Positions 34,118-43,368 are shown, numbered from the stretch's first letter. The stretch: 64,000 nucleotides of DNA from Croceivirga sp009797885 (GCA_045866215.1 AP035880.1:5084001-5148000), one strand, 5' to 3'. Made by a program: numbers and translations. The notes: generated by a model from the sequence alone, not told the origin.

Positions 34118-35032
34118 ATGACTGATTTAAGTAGTACATCAAGAAACAAAATCAATATGCCACTTGTTGGATTTGGCACCTACCAACTATCAACCAAAGA
34201 AGCTGAATCCAGTGTGGCGGAAGCTTTGAGGGCCGGATACAGACATATAGACTCGGCCGAAGGCTACAACAATGAAAAAGGAACCGGCAATGCCATTAAA
34301 AAGTCCGGTATTGCCAGGGACGAGATTTTTTTGACAACCAAACTTTTTCCAGGAAACACACAATGGGGCGTTCAGGAAAAAACGTATAATTCCACCATTG
34401 CCACCCTGAAAAACCAATTAAAGGAACTCCAGGTTGACTATGTTGACCTTTATCTTATCCACGCCCCGCTTGCGTCATTGCGATTGGAACAATGGAGAGC
34501 CTTGATTGAATTGAAAAAACAGGGGCTGGCCAAACATATTGGGGTATCCAACTATAATGAAGAGACCATCAATGAGATTTTGGACGCGGGTCTGGAAAAA
34601 CCTGAAATCAATCAAATTGAATTCCATCCCCTTTGTGCACAGCCAAAGTTGACCCAGTATCTGAATGAAAATTCCATTGCGTCCACTGCGTACAGTTCGC
34701 TGGCCCCACTTTCCACTTGGAGAACGGCCGAAGGCCAAGGCGGTGAAGTATTGGCCGAAAAAAAGCAGGATGCACAGTCCATCATAAGGGAGGTTGCCAA
34801 TGAATTGAATGTCTCTGAAGCCAAACTCCTACTAAGATGGGGATTGCAAAACGGGTACAGCGTACTTACCAGAAGTACAAAACCGGAGCGTATCAAAGAA
34901 AACATAGACCTTTTTGATTTTACCATCCCAAACGGTCAAATGCAACAATTGAACGATTTGAACCAAAACCAGGCCTTTGCCTGGGCGGCCAACGGGCTAA
35001 ATCCCATGGAAGCGGCTCCTGCTTTGAAATAA
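34118..35032 (+). CDS. Aldo/keto reductase
   Basis: A 304-aa NADPH-dependent (beta/alpha)8 barrel carbonyl reductase. The catalytic tetrad is visible: Asp in YRHIDSAEGYNNEKGTGNA with Tyr a few residues later, Lys in FLTTKLFPGNTQWG, and His in DLYLIHAPL. The NADP-binding end is GLQNGYSVLTRSTKPERIKE. The protein has no signal peptide, so it acts in the cytoplasm. It lies 101 nt after the AraC gene and 54 nt before a 77-aa gene on the same strand. The substrate is unknown. Confidence 0.92.
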   Translation: MTDLSSTSRNKINMPLVGFGTYQLSTKEAESSVAEALRAGYRHIDSAEGYNNEKGTGNAIKKSGIARDEIFLTTKLFPGNTQWGVQEKTYNSTIATLKNQLKELQVDYVDLYLIHAPLASLRLEQWRALIELKKQGLAKHIGVSNYNEETINEILDAGLEKPEINQIEFHPLCAQPKLTQYLNENSIASTAYSSLAPLSTWRTAEGQGGEVLAEKKQDAQSIIREVANELNVSEAKLLLRWGLQNGYSVLTRSTKPERIKENIDLFDFTIPNGQMQQLNDLNQNQAFAWAANGLNPMEAAPALK

Positions 35033-35086
35033 TAGGATACCCGAACAAAAGTTGAACAAAAATTACTAACACTAAAGAATCATAAG

Positions 35087-35320
35087 ATGACAACGACGGG
35101 AATATCATTTGCTCCAAATACAACGGAAATAGACAGGTCTTCAAATTCAATGGTTGCCAGATATCTCAAAAACAATCCTTTGGGCGTGGGTTTCCTGTTG
35201 GATAGGAATAAAAAAGATGAAATAAAAAGTGAGGGCAATCATTTTGGATACCTGCCTTTTACGAACGAAACAATATACAGAGATTACCTACCATCAGATA
35301 TCGTTTCAAGATGGGATTAA
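35087..35320 (+). CDS. Small hypothetical protein (77 aa)
   Basis: A short reading frame lying in the same direction between the aldo-keto reductase and SDR genes, 54 nt after the first and 24 nt before the second. The protein (starts MTTTGISFAPNTTEID) has no signal peptide or membrane helix. It contains SMVARYLKNNPLGVGFLLDR and ends YLPSDIVSRWD. I do not recognise it. Its position in a compact operon favours a real gene; it could be a small enzyme subunit or binding protein. Confidence 0.6.
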   Translation: MTTTGISFAPNTTEIDRSSNSMVARYLKNNPLGVGFLLDRNKKDEIKSEGNHFGYLPFTNETIYRDYLPSDIVSRWD

Positions 35321-35344
35321 TAAAAACAATAAAACAGTAATACA

Positions 35345-36316
35345 ATGAAAAACATAAATAAAATGAGCCGTAGGGAAATTTTAAAAAAAGGCAGCTTGGG
35401 TGCAACAGGCCTTGCAGCAACCACATTGCTTGGGAGCAATACCCTTGCAGCACAGGAAGACAATGGGAAAGTGTTCAGCGCCCAAGTAACGGCAAAGACC
35501 GCCTTTATCACGGGGGGTGCGAGGGGAATAGGTCTCGCTACCGCCCAGGAACTTGCCAAGGCAGGAATCAACATTGTCCTTTTTGATATTGCCACGGAAG
35601 ATATACCCCATGTGGGCTATAAACTGTCCTCAGAAAGTGATTTGGCAAGCGCAAAGAAAAAAATAGAATCCCTAAATGTGAAATGTTTGGCCATCAAGGG
35701 TGATGTTAGAAACATTGATGACCTAAAGAGTGCGATGCAAAAAACGGTAGACACCTTCGGAAGTTTGGATATTCTCGTCGCAAACGCCGGGGTGACCCAG
35801 GTGGGAGCAATTGAAGAATTCAGCCCAAAGGAGATAGATGTGGTCTACGATATAAATGTCGGCGGCATAATCAAGACCACTCAGGCTGCCGCCCCCTTCA
35901 TGAAGCAACAAAAATCCGGAAGAATGGTATTCCTATCTTCGGCACTGGGCCGTATGGGAAATGAACTTTTCCCTGTCTATGCTTCTACCAAATGGGCGAT
36001 TATCGGTTTTGCCAAAAGTGCTGCCCTTACCTATGGCAAGGACAATATTATGTGCAATGTGGTGGCCCCGGGATTGGTCCGCACCAAGTTGGCCGATAAT
36101 CCCTATGTGTTGGGGAAAATGATGCCCAACGATCCGGATGCAACCTTCGACAGTGTTTCTGAAACTTTGAAACCGGGTAATCCCATACCGGTTGGGCATC
36201 TAGAGCCCGAAGATGTTGCCAAGGCAATTGCCCTTTTCGCTTCGGACGCTACAAACAAGGTCACCGGAGAGGTGTTTGACGTAAGTTACGGGTCATTGGC
36301 GAGAAGTATCGCATAG
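35345..36316 (+). CDS. Tat-exported short-chain dehydrogenase/reductase
   Basis: A 323-aa SDR with an N-terminal twin-arginine signal (MSRREILKKGSLGATG then a hydrophobic stretch and an AAQ cleavage region). The NAD(P)-binding motif is TGGARGIGLA near residue 60, the NAG motif is VANAGVTQ, and the active-site Tyr-Lys is YASTKWAIIG, with a catalytic Ser in VFLSSALG. SDRs are usually cytosolic; the signal implies a folded, cofactor-bound enzyme exported to the periplasm. It is the last gene of the AraC, AKR and small protein run. A paralogue lies at 43454. Confidence 0.9.
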   Translation: MKNINKMSRREILKKGSLGATGLAATTLLGSNTLAAQEDNGKVFSAQVTAKTAFITGGARGIGLATAQELAKAGINIVLFDIATEDIPHVGYKLSSESDLASAKKKIESLNVKCLAIKGDVRNIDDLKSAMQKTVDTFGSLDILVANAGVTQVGAIEEFSPKEIDVVYDINVGGIIKTTQAAAPFMKQQKSGRMVFLSSALGRMGNELFPVYASTKWAIIGFAKSAALTYGKDNIMCNVVAPGLVRTKLADNPYVLGKMMPNDPDATFDSVSETLKPGNPIPVGHLEPEDVAKAIALFASDATNKVTGEVFDVSYGSLARSIA

Positions 36317-36337
36317 TCAATCAAGAATATGAAATAT

Positions 36338-36374
36338 AAGCGATTCGTTTATCCAAAGCACGAATCGCTTTTTT
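36338..36374 (+). terminator. Rho-independent terminator after the AraC/AKR/SDR operon
   Basis: AAGCGATTCGT and ACGAATCGCTT form an 11-bp perfect stem with an 11-base loop and end in TTTT, 21 nt after the SDR stop. The 254-base gap to the LRR gene holds nothing else seen. Confidence 0.85.
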
Positions 36375-36570
36375 GTTGGAAAATTGTTACTCTGATTATC
36401 ATGTGGCTTGAATATGGGTTGTGGGACAACTAGTTAAGAAACCGTCCCGGCTTAAAATGGTACACATTTGAAAAACAAGTCTCCCTTTACACTATCCTCC
36501 CTTAACTGAGGCGTTTTTTGAGTCCGGGAAATGTTTAAAGTAATTAAATCTTGATCTAACAGGGTAAAAT

Positions 36571-38076
36571 TTAAGGACAAGAAGCCATTACATCTTTATC
36601 CAGTGATATATTGTTTCTGTCTATTAGCTCGCACAACTCTTGAGGTAGTTCAGTAATTTGGTTCTCCTGTATGTATAGTACCAGCAAACCATCGAGCATA
36701 CCCATCTCTGATGGTAATTGTGCCAAGCGATTTTTTTGAAGCTGTAAAGTCCTAAGTCTTACCAGGTTTCCGATTTCTTGAGGTATCTCTTGAAGCCTAT
36801 TTTCATCAATCCGTAAATCAATTAGGTTGGTCAAGTTGCCCAACGAACTTGGAATATTCGAAAGATTGCACCAGCCCAAATTAAGGTTTATCAACTGGGT
36901 CAGGTCTCCAATTTGAGTAGGTATCGAGGCCAATTGTCTGCTTCCATAGACCGACAAACTTTGAAGATTTTCAAGCTCACCCACCCGACTTGGCAAACTG
37001 TTCAAATTATTGAACGTTAGGTCCAGTTGAATCAAACTTTTAAGATTCCCAATCTCGGGTGGCAAAACATTTATTTCATTATTATGAAGCACCAGGGATT
37101 GTAAACTTGTAAGATTGCCAATTTCCGCTGGGAGATTTTCCAAACTGTTATGCGTCAAATCCAAAACCCGTAATTTTTGTAAACTTCCCATTTGGATTGG
37201 CAAAGACGAAATTCCATGTCCTACAAGTCTCAAGGAGTTAAGTTCGGTCAGGTATTCAATCAATGGGGTTATTGATGTTAGCCCTTTATCTTGAATATTT
37301 ATTTGCACCACCCTGTCATCAGTAGCAGTGATTCCTTGCCAATCGTTGATTTCTTTAGAAAAATCCCAATCAAGGGTGTTGCCCGGGTTCAGATTGTACC
37401 ATGCTATGAGTACATCCCTATCGGTCACTAAAGCATTGGTAATGGTAACCACATATGCTTCGGAACTTCCATCCTCTGCCTTGACCTCATATACCATATC
37501 ATTATTGAAATCTGCGGCAACTTTATCTTGTGGATTCACTTCGGCATCCCCCGAAATCTCCAAGGTCGGGACCAATGCATCCAAAGAGACATTAAAAGGG
37601 ACTTCTGCCGTAACCGTTTTATTCTTTTCATCTATAACGGCAACAATGTCCGTTGACAACCCATTGTTCTCCGAGGCTAAAAAAACAAAGGTCAGCAGTT
37701 GCTTTTCGCTGGACTTAGGTAAGCTAACGGTCACTTCATAGTCTTGGTCAGAACCGTCCTCCGCCGTGACCTTATAGGTTATTGGATTTGAATAGTCCGT
37801 TGCAACCTGATCATCAGGACTAATTGTAGCGTTTTCTGAAATGGTAATGGTCGGTTTTAGCTCAGCAATATCAATTTTATCAAAAAGTTCAACAACTACG
37901 GTTTTGTTGTCTTCATCGATGGTACCATTGATGTCATTGGATAATTCATCATTGTCTTTTGACAAAAAGGAAAATGTCAGGATTTTATTCTCTTTACTGG
38001 GATCGGTTTGGTCATCATTGGTACATGAAACCATATTAAAAAGCAAAAGCGCGGTTAAAAAGATTGTTTTCTTCAT
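36571..38076 (-). CDS. Leucine-rich-repeat lipoprotein with two DUF5018-like domains
   Basis: A 501-aa surface lipoprotein candidate. The signal peptide ends in a lipobox (FNMVSC). Two similar domains of about 90 residues follow (about 25-115 and 117-210). Each contains TISPDDQVATDYSNPITYKV or the equivalent EVNPQDKVAADFNNDMVYEV and then a VTAEDGS/VKAEDGS strand, so they are a tandem duplication. About nine leucine-rich repeats fill the C-terminal half, with the common repeat unit LPxEIGNLxxLxxLxLxxN. It probably binds proteins outside the cell. It is monocistronic on the minus strand. Confidence 0.88.
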   Translation of the reverse strand: MKKTIFLTALLLFNMVSCTNDDQTDPSKENKILTFSFLSKDNDELSNDINGTIDEDNKTVVVELFDKIDIAELKPTITISENATISPDDQVATDYSNPITYKVTAEDGSDQDYEVTVSLPKSSEKQLLTFVFLASENNGLSTDIVAVIDEKNKTVTAEVPFNVSLDALVPTLEISGDAEVNPQDKVAADFNNDMVYEVKAEDGSSEAYVVTITNALVTDRDVLIAWYNLNPGNTLDWDFSKEINDWQGITATDDRVVQINIQDKGLTSITPLIEYLTELNSLRLVGHGISSLPIQMGSLQKLRVLDLTHNSLENLPAEIGNLTSLQSLVLHNNEINVLPPEIGNLKSLIQLDLTFNNLNSLPSRVGELENLQSLSVYGSRQLASIPTQIGDLTQLINLNLGWCNLSNIPSSLGNLTNLIDLRIDENRLQEIPQEIGNLVRLRTLQLQKNRLAQLPSEMGMLDGLLVLYIQENQITELPQELCELIDRNNISLDKDVMASCP

Positions 38077-38378
38077 GATTTGGGTTTAGAAGTTTGCCTG
38101 GATGGCAATTCAAAAGTATATGGAAACCTGTGTACCCTGCTTGTCAAAAAGTGGATTTTTTAATGACAAAAGCAACGAAATTGGATGAGGGAAGAACAAG
38201 TGTTTGTGGTATAATGATTCCCACTTGTTGTTTTCTTCGGATATTTTTTCATTTTGTCCCAACCTGTCCTAAAAGCAAAACTCCTGTAGCAATACATGCC
38301 TTTAGGGTTGTTGACATAGATCTATTTCTTTTTGCGTATTTGTTACTCCCCTACCATTGCTGAAAAGGATGACGTTTT
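38077..38378. other. Intergenic region, no gene seen
   Basis: About 300 bases between the start of the LRR lipoprotein gene and the end of the following serine hydrolase gene. An 89-codon plus-strand frame at 38094-38363 has no protein-like features. No promoter or terminator could be supported. Confidence 0.5.
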
Positions 38379-39830
38379 TTATTCGCTGACCGACAGCGTG
38401 ATGTTATTGTATCTTTTGGAGTGTGTTCTATTTGAGATTGCTTTGGGTACCGTTAGCCAACTATTTTTATTTATCACAAATCTAAACTCATGGGTGTTTG
38501 ATTTTTGGAAGTTAGCTATTGGAACCGATAATTCATAGACACCTTGCCCCAGACCATTCATTTGGTAAGAATCGTGATTTGGATTCCAGTCATTAAAGGT
38601 TCCCGCAACTGAAATGCTTTTGATGTGATGATTGTCCAGTTTTTCAGAATGCACATATCGAAAAACGACATTGTCATTTTTAATGCTATAGCCGTAATTT
38701 TCACCGTGGTATTGGTTAAAGTCATTTAAGTCGGCTACAATTGCGTTTTCGGCAATTTGAAGTTTTTCATGTGTCATGGGCGTACTTTGATTGATCACAA
38801 TTAAAACACCAAGGTTCTGTTCAGGATAGGCAACAAACAGGTTCTGCACACCATATGCCCCGCCATGTTTGATACAACGAATCCCATTTCTGGTAATATT
38901 TATATTGTCCCATAGATATCCGTTCCAATTTTCATTTGAATTTCCAATGTTACTGCGGGACTCCAAAACCACTTTGTCCTGTAAATGCAAGTGGTACTTC
39001 AAAAATTTGCCAAGGTCACCCATAGTGGATTTTAGCATCCCGCCAGCCCCCCATATGGCATACGAAAAATTTGGCATCAAGATTTCGTTTTCATTGTAAC
39101 CATTCAGCAGTTTTTTAGAAGGTGGGACCGTAAAAAAGGTGTTGTTCATTTCAAGTGCCTCAAGAAGCTCGTCTTCAACAATTTTCCTGTAATCCTTTTG
39201 ATAGACCCTTTCCAGAATATATCCCGTAAGTTCAGGACACAGTTCATTATAGTAATTGGTTGCACCGGGGAAAGTGTCCAACGCTACTTTTCCCAGGTCT
39301 TCAAAAAATTTTGACTTGTCGTAGGCCGCGCCAAATTCCTTTAGCCTAAAGGTAGTGCTATCATCTTCCATCGTTCTTAATGAACTTACATCTGGAAATT
39401 TCTGATTGATCCCCGACCTAAACCCCAATAAATCTTTAATCCTAATGGCCCTATTTTGAAACTCAAGGTTGGGATAATGTCCGGGCAAAAACTTTCTGAC
39501 ATCATCATCCAAATTTACCTTTCCTCCCAAGACAGCCTTGGCCATTAGGGTTCCTGTAAATACCTTGGTGACCGAAGCAATCTCAAAAAGAGTGGTATCC
39601 GTAATTTTATTGGCCTTTCCTTTATCAATTTCACCATAGTGTTTTGTAAAAGTCTTTTCATTTTTCACAATGGATATGGATACGGCAAAAGCCTTAGTGT
39701 CTTGTAATAGCTTTTGGGCATTGGTATCAAGTACTTCGTTTACATCTGGTTCAATCGATCCGCGATGGGATTGACAGGAGACGGGCAATACGGAAAGAAA
39801 AAGAAAAGTTGCCGCCAAAAATGTTTTCAT
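38379..39830 (-). CDS. Serine hydrolase with a C-terminal CBM48-like domain
   Basis: A 483-aa lipoprotein of the beta-lactamase-fold hydrolase family. The lipobox is LPVSC. The catalytic Ser-x-x-Lys is in FEIASVTKVFTG; the second motif is YYNELCPELTGYIL and the third is KHGGAYGVQN. After the hydrolase domain (about residues 35-395) a domain of about 85 residues follows with SVAGTFNDWNPNHDSY and THEFRFVINKNSWL, the pattern of CBM48/AMPK glycogen-binding modules. This fusion suggests a carbohydrate-linked substrate. It lies 76 nt after another serine hydrolase gene on the same strand. Confidence 0.88.
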   Translation of the reverse strand: MKTFLAATFLFLSVLPVSCQSHRGSIEPDVNEVLDTNAQKLLQDTKAFAVSISIVKNEKTFTKHYGEIDKGKANKITDTTLFEIASVTKVFTGTLMAKAVLGGKVNLDDDVRKFLPGHYPNLEFQNRAIRIKDLLGFRSGINQKFPDVSSLRTMEDDSTTFRLKEFGAAYDKSKFFEDLGKVALDTFPGATNYYNELCPELTGYILERVYQKDYRKIVEDELLEALEMNNTFFTVPPSKKLLNGYNENEILMPNFSYAIWGAGGMLKSTMGDLGKFLKYHLHLQDKVVLESRSNIGNSNENWNGYLWDNINITRNGIRCIKHGGAYGVQNLFVAYPEQNLGVLIVINQSTPMTHEKLQIAENAIVADLNDFNQYHGENYGYSIKNDNVVFRYVHSEKLDNHHIKSISVAGTFNDWNPNHDSYQMNGLGQGVYELSVPIANFQKSNTHEFRFVINKNSWLTVPKAISNRTHSKRYNNITLSVSE

Positions 39831-39906
39831 GGAATTCTAGGTTTTTTCTGTTATTATGAGTTTGAAAAGAAGTAGTATATACCGTACTGGCCAAACCATC
39901 TTCTAT

Positions 39907-40992
39907 CTATAGTTCAGTTAATATGGCCGGCACAAGCTCTTGAAAAAAGACATTGTTATAATACCTTCCACTGCAATTTGTTATAATGCTCATGCTGGTT
40001 TTCTCCTTTTCATTTACAAACAAAAGGGACTGGTACTTTAGCGTTCCACCCATATGTCCTACATATTCCTCACCATTATAGGTGAGCTTCATAAGTCCAT
40101 TTCCGTATTCCGCAATTTTTCCTTCGGTACCAATTGGAATGGTATCCGGGCTCATTGGAACCCATTTTTTCAGCTGGTCCATTGATTCCTGGTTCAGTAT
40201 CGCCCCATCAATGAAAAGTGCTTCCGAAAATCTGTGAAGTGCCTCTGAGGTTGTGTATACCCCGCCGGCGTAGCCATAATGTTCACGCCAATCCGAAACT
40301 TCTGAAATGGCATCAAGTGTCTCAGCAAAAAAACTTTGGATTTTCGTTTCTGGTCGTCCAAGTCTTATTTCCCCAAACCCCTGGTCTCCATAAAACTCGT
40401 TGAACGCCCTTGTATACGACTTGCCTGATATCGATTCCACAACCTTTTCCAAAACCAGATAATTGGTATTGCTATAGGCAAAGACACCACTTGTGTTTCT
40501 TTTCCCATCGACCAGGGACATTTTCTGTTCAAATGTTTTGGGCGTATTGTTAGTAATAACCATTTGAATCCAGGATGGATGTTTAGTAAAGTCTTGTAAT
40601 CCGCTTGTATGGGACAAAATATTGCGCACAGTGGTATTTTCTATGTTTTCTATATGTCCAAGATTGCCAACATGTTTCACCAATTTGTCTTCCAATGAGA
40701 CTTTTTCTTGTTCGGCCAATTTTAGGACCAATACTGCTGAAAGTAACTTGGTAGTACTGCCAATACCATATATTTTCTGTTTCTCGACATCCTCATTGTT
40801 ATATTTCATGCTCCAAACACTTCCTTGTTGGGATATGGTAAGGGTCAACGATGGTAGCTTTTTCCCCTCAGCTATTTCCAACACTTTTTGTTTGATTTCC
40901 TTCCGGTGAAATGATGGCTTTTTCTCATGTAAAGTGCAGGAAACCAAACCTGCCATTAGTGCCATTACGGTTGACCACACGGTATTGTCCAT
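39907..40992 (-). CDS. Serine hydrolase lipoprotein (beta-lactamase fold)
   Basis: A 361-aa protein starting MDNTVWSTVMALMAG with a lipobox at LVSC. The catalytic motif is YGIGSTTKLLSAVLV (Ser-x-x-Lys); the second motif Tyr-x-Asn is in FAYSNTNYLVLEKV and the third is EYVGHMGG. It is shorter than the other hydrolases here and lacks a C-terminal extension. The ATG at 40992 is preferred because it overlaps the stop of the short frame upstream as TAATG; an ATG 15 bases earlier is possible. An AraC gene lies upstream on the same strand. Confidence 0.88.
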   Translation of the reverse strand: MDNTVWSTVMALMAGLVSCTLHEKKPSFHRKEIKQKVLEIAEGKKLPSLTLTISQQGSVWSMKYNNEDVEKQKIYGIGSTTKLLSAVLVLKLAEQEKVSLEDKLVKHVGNLGHIENIENTTVRNILSHTSGLQDFTKHPSWIQMVITNNTPKTFEQKMSLVDGKRNTSGVFAYSNTNYLVLEKVVESISGKSYTRAFNEFYGDQGFGEIRLGRPETKIQSFFAETLDAISEVSDWREHYGYAGGVYTTSEALHRFSEALFIDGAILNQESMDQLKKWVPMSPDTIPIGTEGKIAEYGNGLMKLTYNGEEYVGHMGGTLKYQSLLFVNEKEKTSMSIITNCSGRYYNNVFFQELVPAILTEL

Positions 40993-41219
40993 TAGAATTC
41001 TAACCATTCCGCTACTTCATTTTTTAGCACAAGATTATTGTTCGATTTCTTTACGAATTTGTTCTGAAGGGCTGTAATAAGACCTAATGCGGTACGATGC
41101 CCGAGCTCATCAAAGCACTTCCATTTTTTAAATGGTGGGATTACTAGGATGGTGAAAACGAGGAGTTGCGTTACTGGTTCCATAGGGTGTGCAGTAATTT
41201 TTGAAATCAAATAACGCAT
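40992..41219 (-). CDS. Possible small protein (75 aa), weak evidence
   Basis: A 75-codon frame that lies in the gap between an AraC gene and the serine hydrolase gene, ending in TAA that overlaps the hydrolase ATG (TAATG). The protein starts MRYLISKITAHPMEPV and has one hydrophobic stretch (LLVFTILVIPPF). It has no recognisable family. The overlap suggests translational coupling, but chance cannot be excluded, and it may be the leader region of the hydrolase mRNA. Confidence 0.3.
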   Translation of the reverse strand: MRYLISKITAHPMEPVTQLLVFTILVIPPFKKWKCFDELGHRTALGLITALQNKFVKKSNNNLVLKNEVAEWLEF

Positions 41220-41267
41220 TTATCAGCTCCGTATACTTGTCAAAAACTGGTTATTCTTTGGCAGAAT

Positions 41268-42194
41268 CTATTGGATGAAGTGTGATGGGGCCTTTCCAAA
41301 GGTTTTTTTGAATAACTTGCTAAAGGTCGGCAAATCCGGAAAATTCAGGATTGCACTTACCTCTGAAACCTTAGCCGATTTTTCCTGGAGCATTTCTTTT
41401 GCCTTAATCATTTTTTGTGCATTTATATATTGGTGCGGTGTGTTGCCAAAAACATTCTTGAAGGAGTTGTACAAGTGAAACTCCGAAAGACTGGATAAAG
41501 CCGCCAATTCTTGTATGGATATGTTTTCCGTTACGTTGTCATGGATGTATTCAAAAGCCACTAAAAGTCTTTTCAAGGTTTCTATCTGCGTTGAGGTTTT
41601 GACCGCCTTAATTTTCTTTGATTGCTCATAAAAGCGGAACTGATCTTTCAGTATACGTTCCAAGACTTCCCTACTTACCTCGTCTGGATTTATTGATGAG
41701 GGTCCTAGGGTGTTGGAAAGATTATGGATTCTTTTCAATAGTTTACCAGATTTGTGACAATTCACATTAAAGTTCTGCTCGAAAAAAAAAGTACTCCGAG
41801 ACTTTGTTTCGAAAGGTGTATCCAAAAGCTGTTCGTGATCGGCGTTTACAAAAAAATCGAGTTTCGTCAGCAACTGTTCTGATAAAATAAAACTCAAAAC
41901 ATCGATATCTTCATCTTTACAATTAATGTACTCCCAACGACTACTCGGATTCAAAATGATAAACTTTTGGTTTGAAACCTTTAGTTTTTTTCCATCGACC
42001 ATTAAATGGCCTTTACCCTTATTGAAATATATTACTGTTAAGCTGTTTCCATGGTATGAGTAGTAGGGTAGTTTTGTATTGAACCTCATAATATAGTTTT
42101 CCATTTCCTGGAATTGGGGAGGAACCGAACTCTGCTTGTTGTTGAAAAAATCGTAATAGGTATTGCAGTAGTTCATTCTTTGATTTATTGGCAT
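41268..42194 (-). CDS. AraC family transcriptional regulator
   Basis: A 308-aa regulator. The N-terminal sensor (about residues 25-190) includes MRFNTKLPYYSYHGNSLTV and FIILNPSSRWEYIN. The C-terminal double helix-turn-helix (about 215-305) shows ISIQELAALSSLSEFHLYNSF, HQYINAQKMIKAKEML and a last helix ending LPTFSKLFKKTFGKAPSHFIQ. It closely resembles the AraC protein at 56448 (LPYY motif, LNPGVDWEFIN and matching helix), so the two are paralogues. The start may also be the ATG at 42176. It is divergent from the AraC gene at 42484 and in line with the two serine hydrolases. Confidence 0.88.
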   Translation of the reverse strand: MPINQRMNYCNTYYDFFNNKQSSVPPQFQEMENYIMRFNTKLPYYSYHGNSLTVIYFNKGKGHLMVDGKKLKVSNQKFIILNPSSRWEYINCKDEDIDVLSFILSEQLLTKLDFFVNADHEQLLDTPFETKSRSTFFFEQNFNVNCHKSGKLLKRIHNLSNTLGPSSINPDEVSREVLERILKDQFRFYEQSKKIKAVKTSTQIETLKRLLVAFEYIHDNVTENISIQELAALSSLSEFHLYNSFKNVFGNTPHQYINAQKMIKAKEMLQEKSAKVSEVSAILNFPDLPTFSKLFKKTFGKAPSHFIQ

Positions 42195-42483
42195 AGACTA
42201 AGGCTTTCATGTAATACTTTAAAAAACGCGAAAGGTTACAACTCTTATTAGTAACGGGGAATTGCCCTGAAAACTATGCTTGACTCGAACATTTGGTGTA
42301 AAAAAGTATTAATGTTCATGGTATTTGATGATTCGTGGGAGCTTCAAGCCGTAATAGGTCTTTTTCAGCAACCCCTTTTGCGACCCATTCCAAATCCGTT
42401 GCCAGATCAAATCAATCCTTTCTTTTTAGTATATTCAAGTGGATGTTTTCTTTTAACGAGGCATAGCAATGAGTTAATTTTAA

Positions 42484-43368
42484 ATGAGCAAGGCCACCAA
42501 GATTTCACTTGTATCCAATGGAAAAATTATACCAGCAGCTCCCAAAGGGTCAGTGAAACACGCGTTGGATTTAAACGGTCTGATCATAGAGCACCATGCG
42601 TTGGAGAAAGGCGAACTCCCGGAGCATACCATTGTAGATCATAGGATGGCCATTACCACTGGCCCAAGAACGATACCCTTTGAGTACAGGGAAAAAGGAA
42701 AATGGAATGGTCTTTCGCTGCAACCGGGATCCTTTAACATGCAGAACCATGGGGATATTGGCATTCCCAGATGGTTGGAGGATTACCAATTTTTGGCAGT
42801 GGCCATTAAGCCGCAGTTTTATGAAAAAATCCTACCCAAAGCGAATCATCAACAATTGGAATTCATCACCCAGAGAGGTACTATGGACAAAAATGTGATG
42901 CTTTTTGCCCATCTTTTTCATACTGAGCTCTCCAAAAACAATGGGCATCGAAAGCTCTATAGAGATACCTTAGGTGCGGCTTTTGCCACCTATCTCCTAA
43001 ATCAATACGCCACTGGCGGCCAAAGAATCAAAAAACCAAAGGGGAAGCTTTTTGGCATACAGACCAAAAACATATTGGACTTCGTAATGTCCAACCTCCA
43101 TCAAGACCTCAATCTGGAATCGCTATCTGAATTGGTTTATCAAAGTCCATATCATTTTGCAAAGGTGTTTAAGAATACTACCGGCCTATCCCCGCACCAG
43201 TTCGTCCTGAAACTCCGACTGGAGAAAGCAGGGGAGCTCATCCGCATGAAAAAATCCAGCCTTACCGAAATAGCCCATTCCATTGGGTTTTACGACCAAA
43301 GCCATTTCACAAATAGTTTTAAACGATTTTATGGAATGACCCCGAAGCAATTTCATAAAAGGGTTTAA
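42484..43368 (+). CDS. AraC family transcriptional regulator
   Basis: A 294-aa regulator. The N-terminal region (about residues 10-175) is a cupin-type sensor domain of the kind found in PvdS/AraC-like proteins (LDLNGLIIEHHALEKGELPEH). The C-terminal double helix-turn-helix (about 195-290) shows LNLESLSELVYQSPYHFAKVF and LTEIAHSIGFYDQSHFTNSF, then YGMTPKQFHKR. It lies 85 nt before an exported SDR gene on the same strand; a 13-bp inverted repeat fills most of that gap. It is divergent from the AraC gene at 41268, with a 289-bp region between. Confidence 0.88.
   Translation: MSKATKISLVSNGKIIPAAPKGSVKHALDLNGLIIEHHALEKGELPEHTIVDHRMAITTGPRTIPFEYREKGKWNGLSLQPGSFNMQNHGDIGIPRWLEDYQFLAVAIKPQFYEKILPKANHQQLEFITQRGTMDKNVMLFAHLFHTELSKNNGHRKLYRDTLGAAFATYLLNQYATGGQRIKKPKGKLFGIQTKNILDFVMSNLHQDLNLESLSELVYQSPYHFAKVFKNTTGLSPHQFVLKLRLEKAGELIRMKKSSLTEIAHSIGFYDQSHFTNSFKRFYGMTPKQFHKRV

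Noticed and set aside
38094..38363. 89-codon plus-strand frame in the gap before the LRR gene
   Set aside because: It has an unlikely composition (many Cys and Phe) and no family features, and it lies in the promoter region of the LRR gene.
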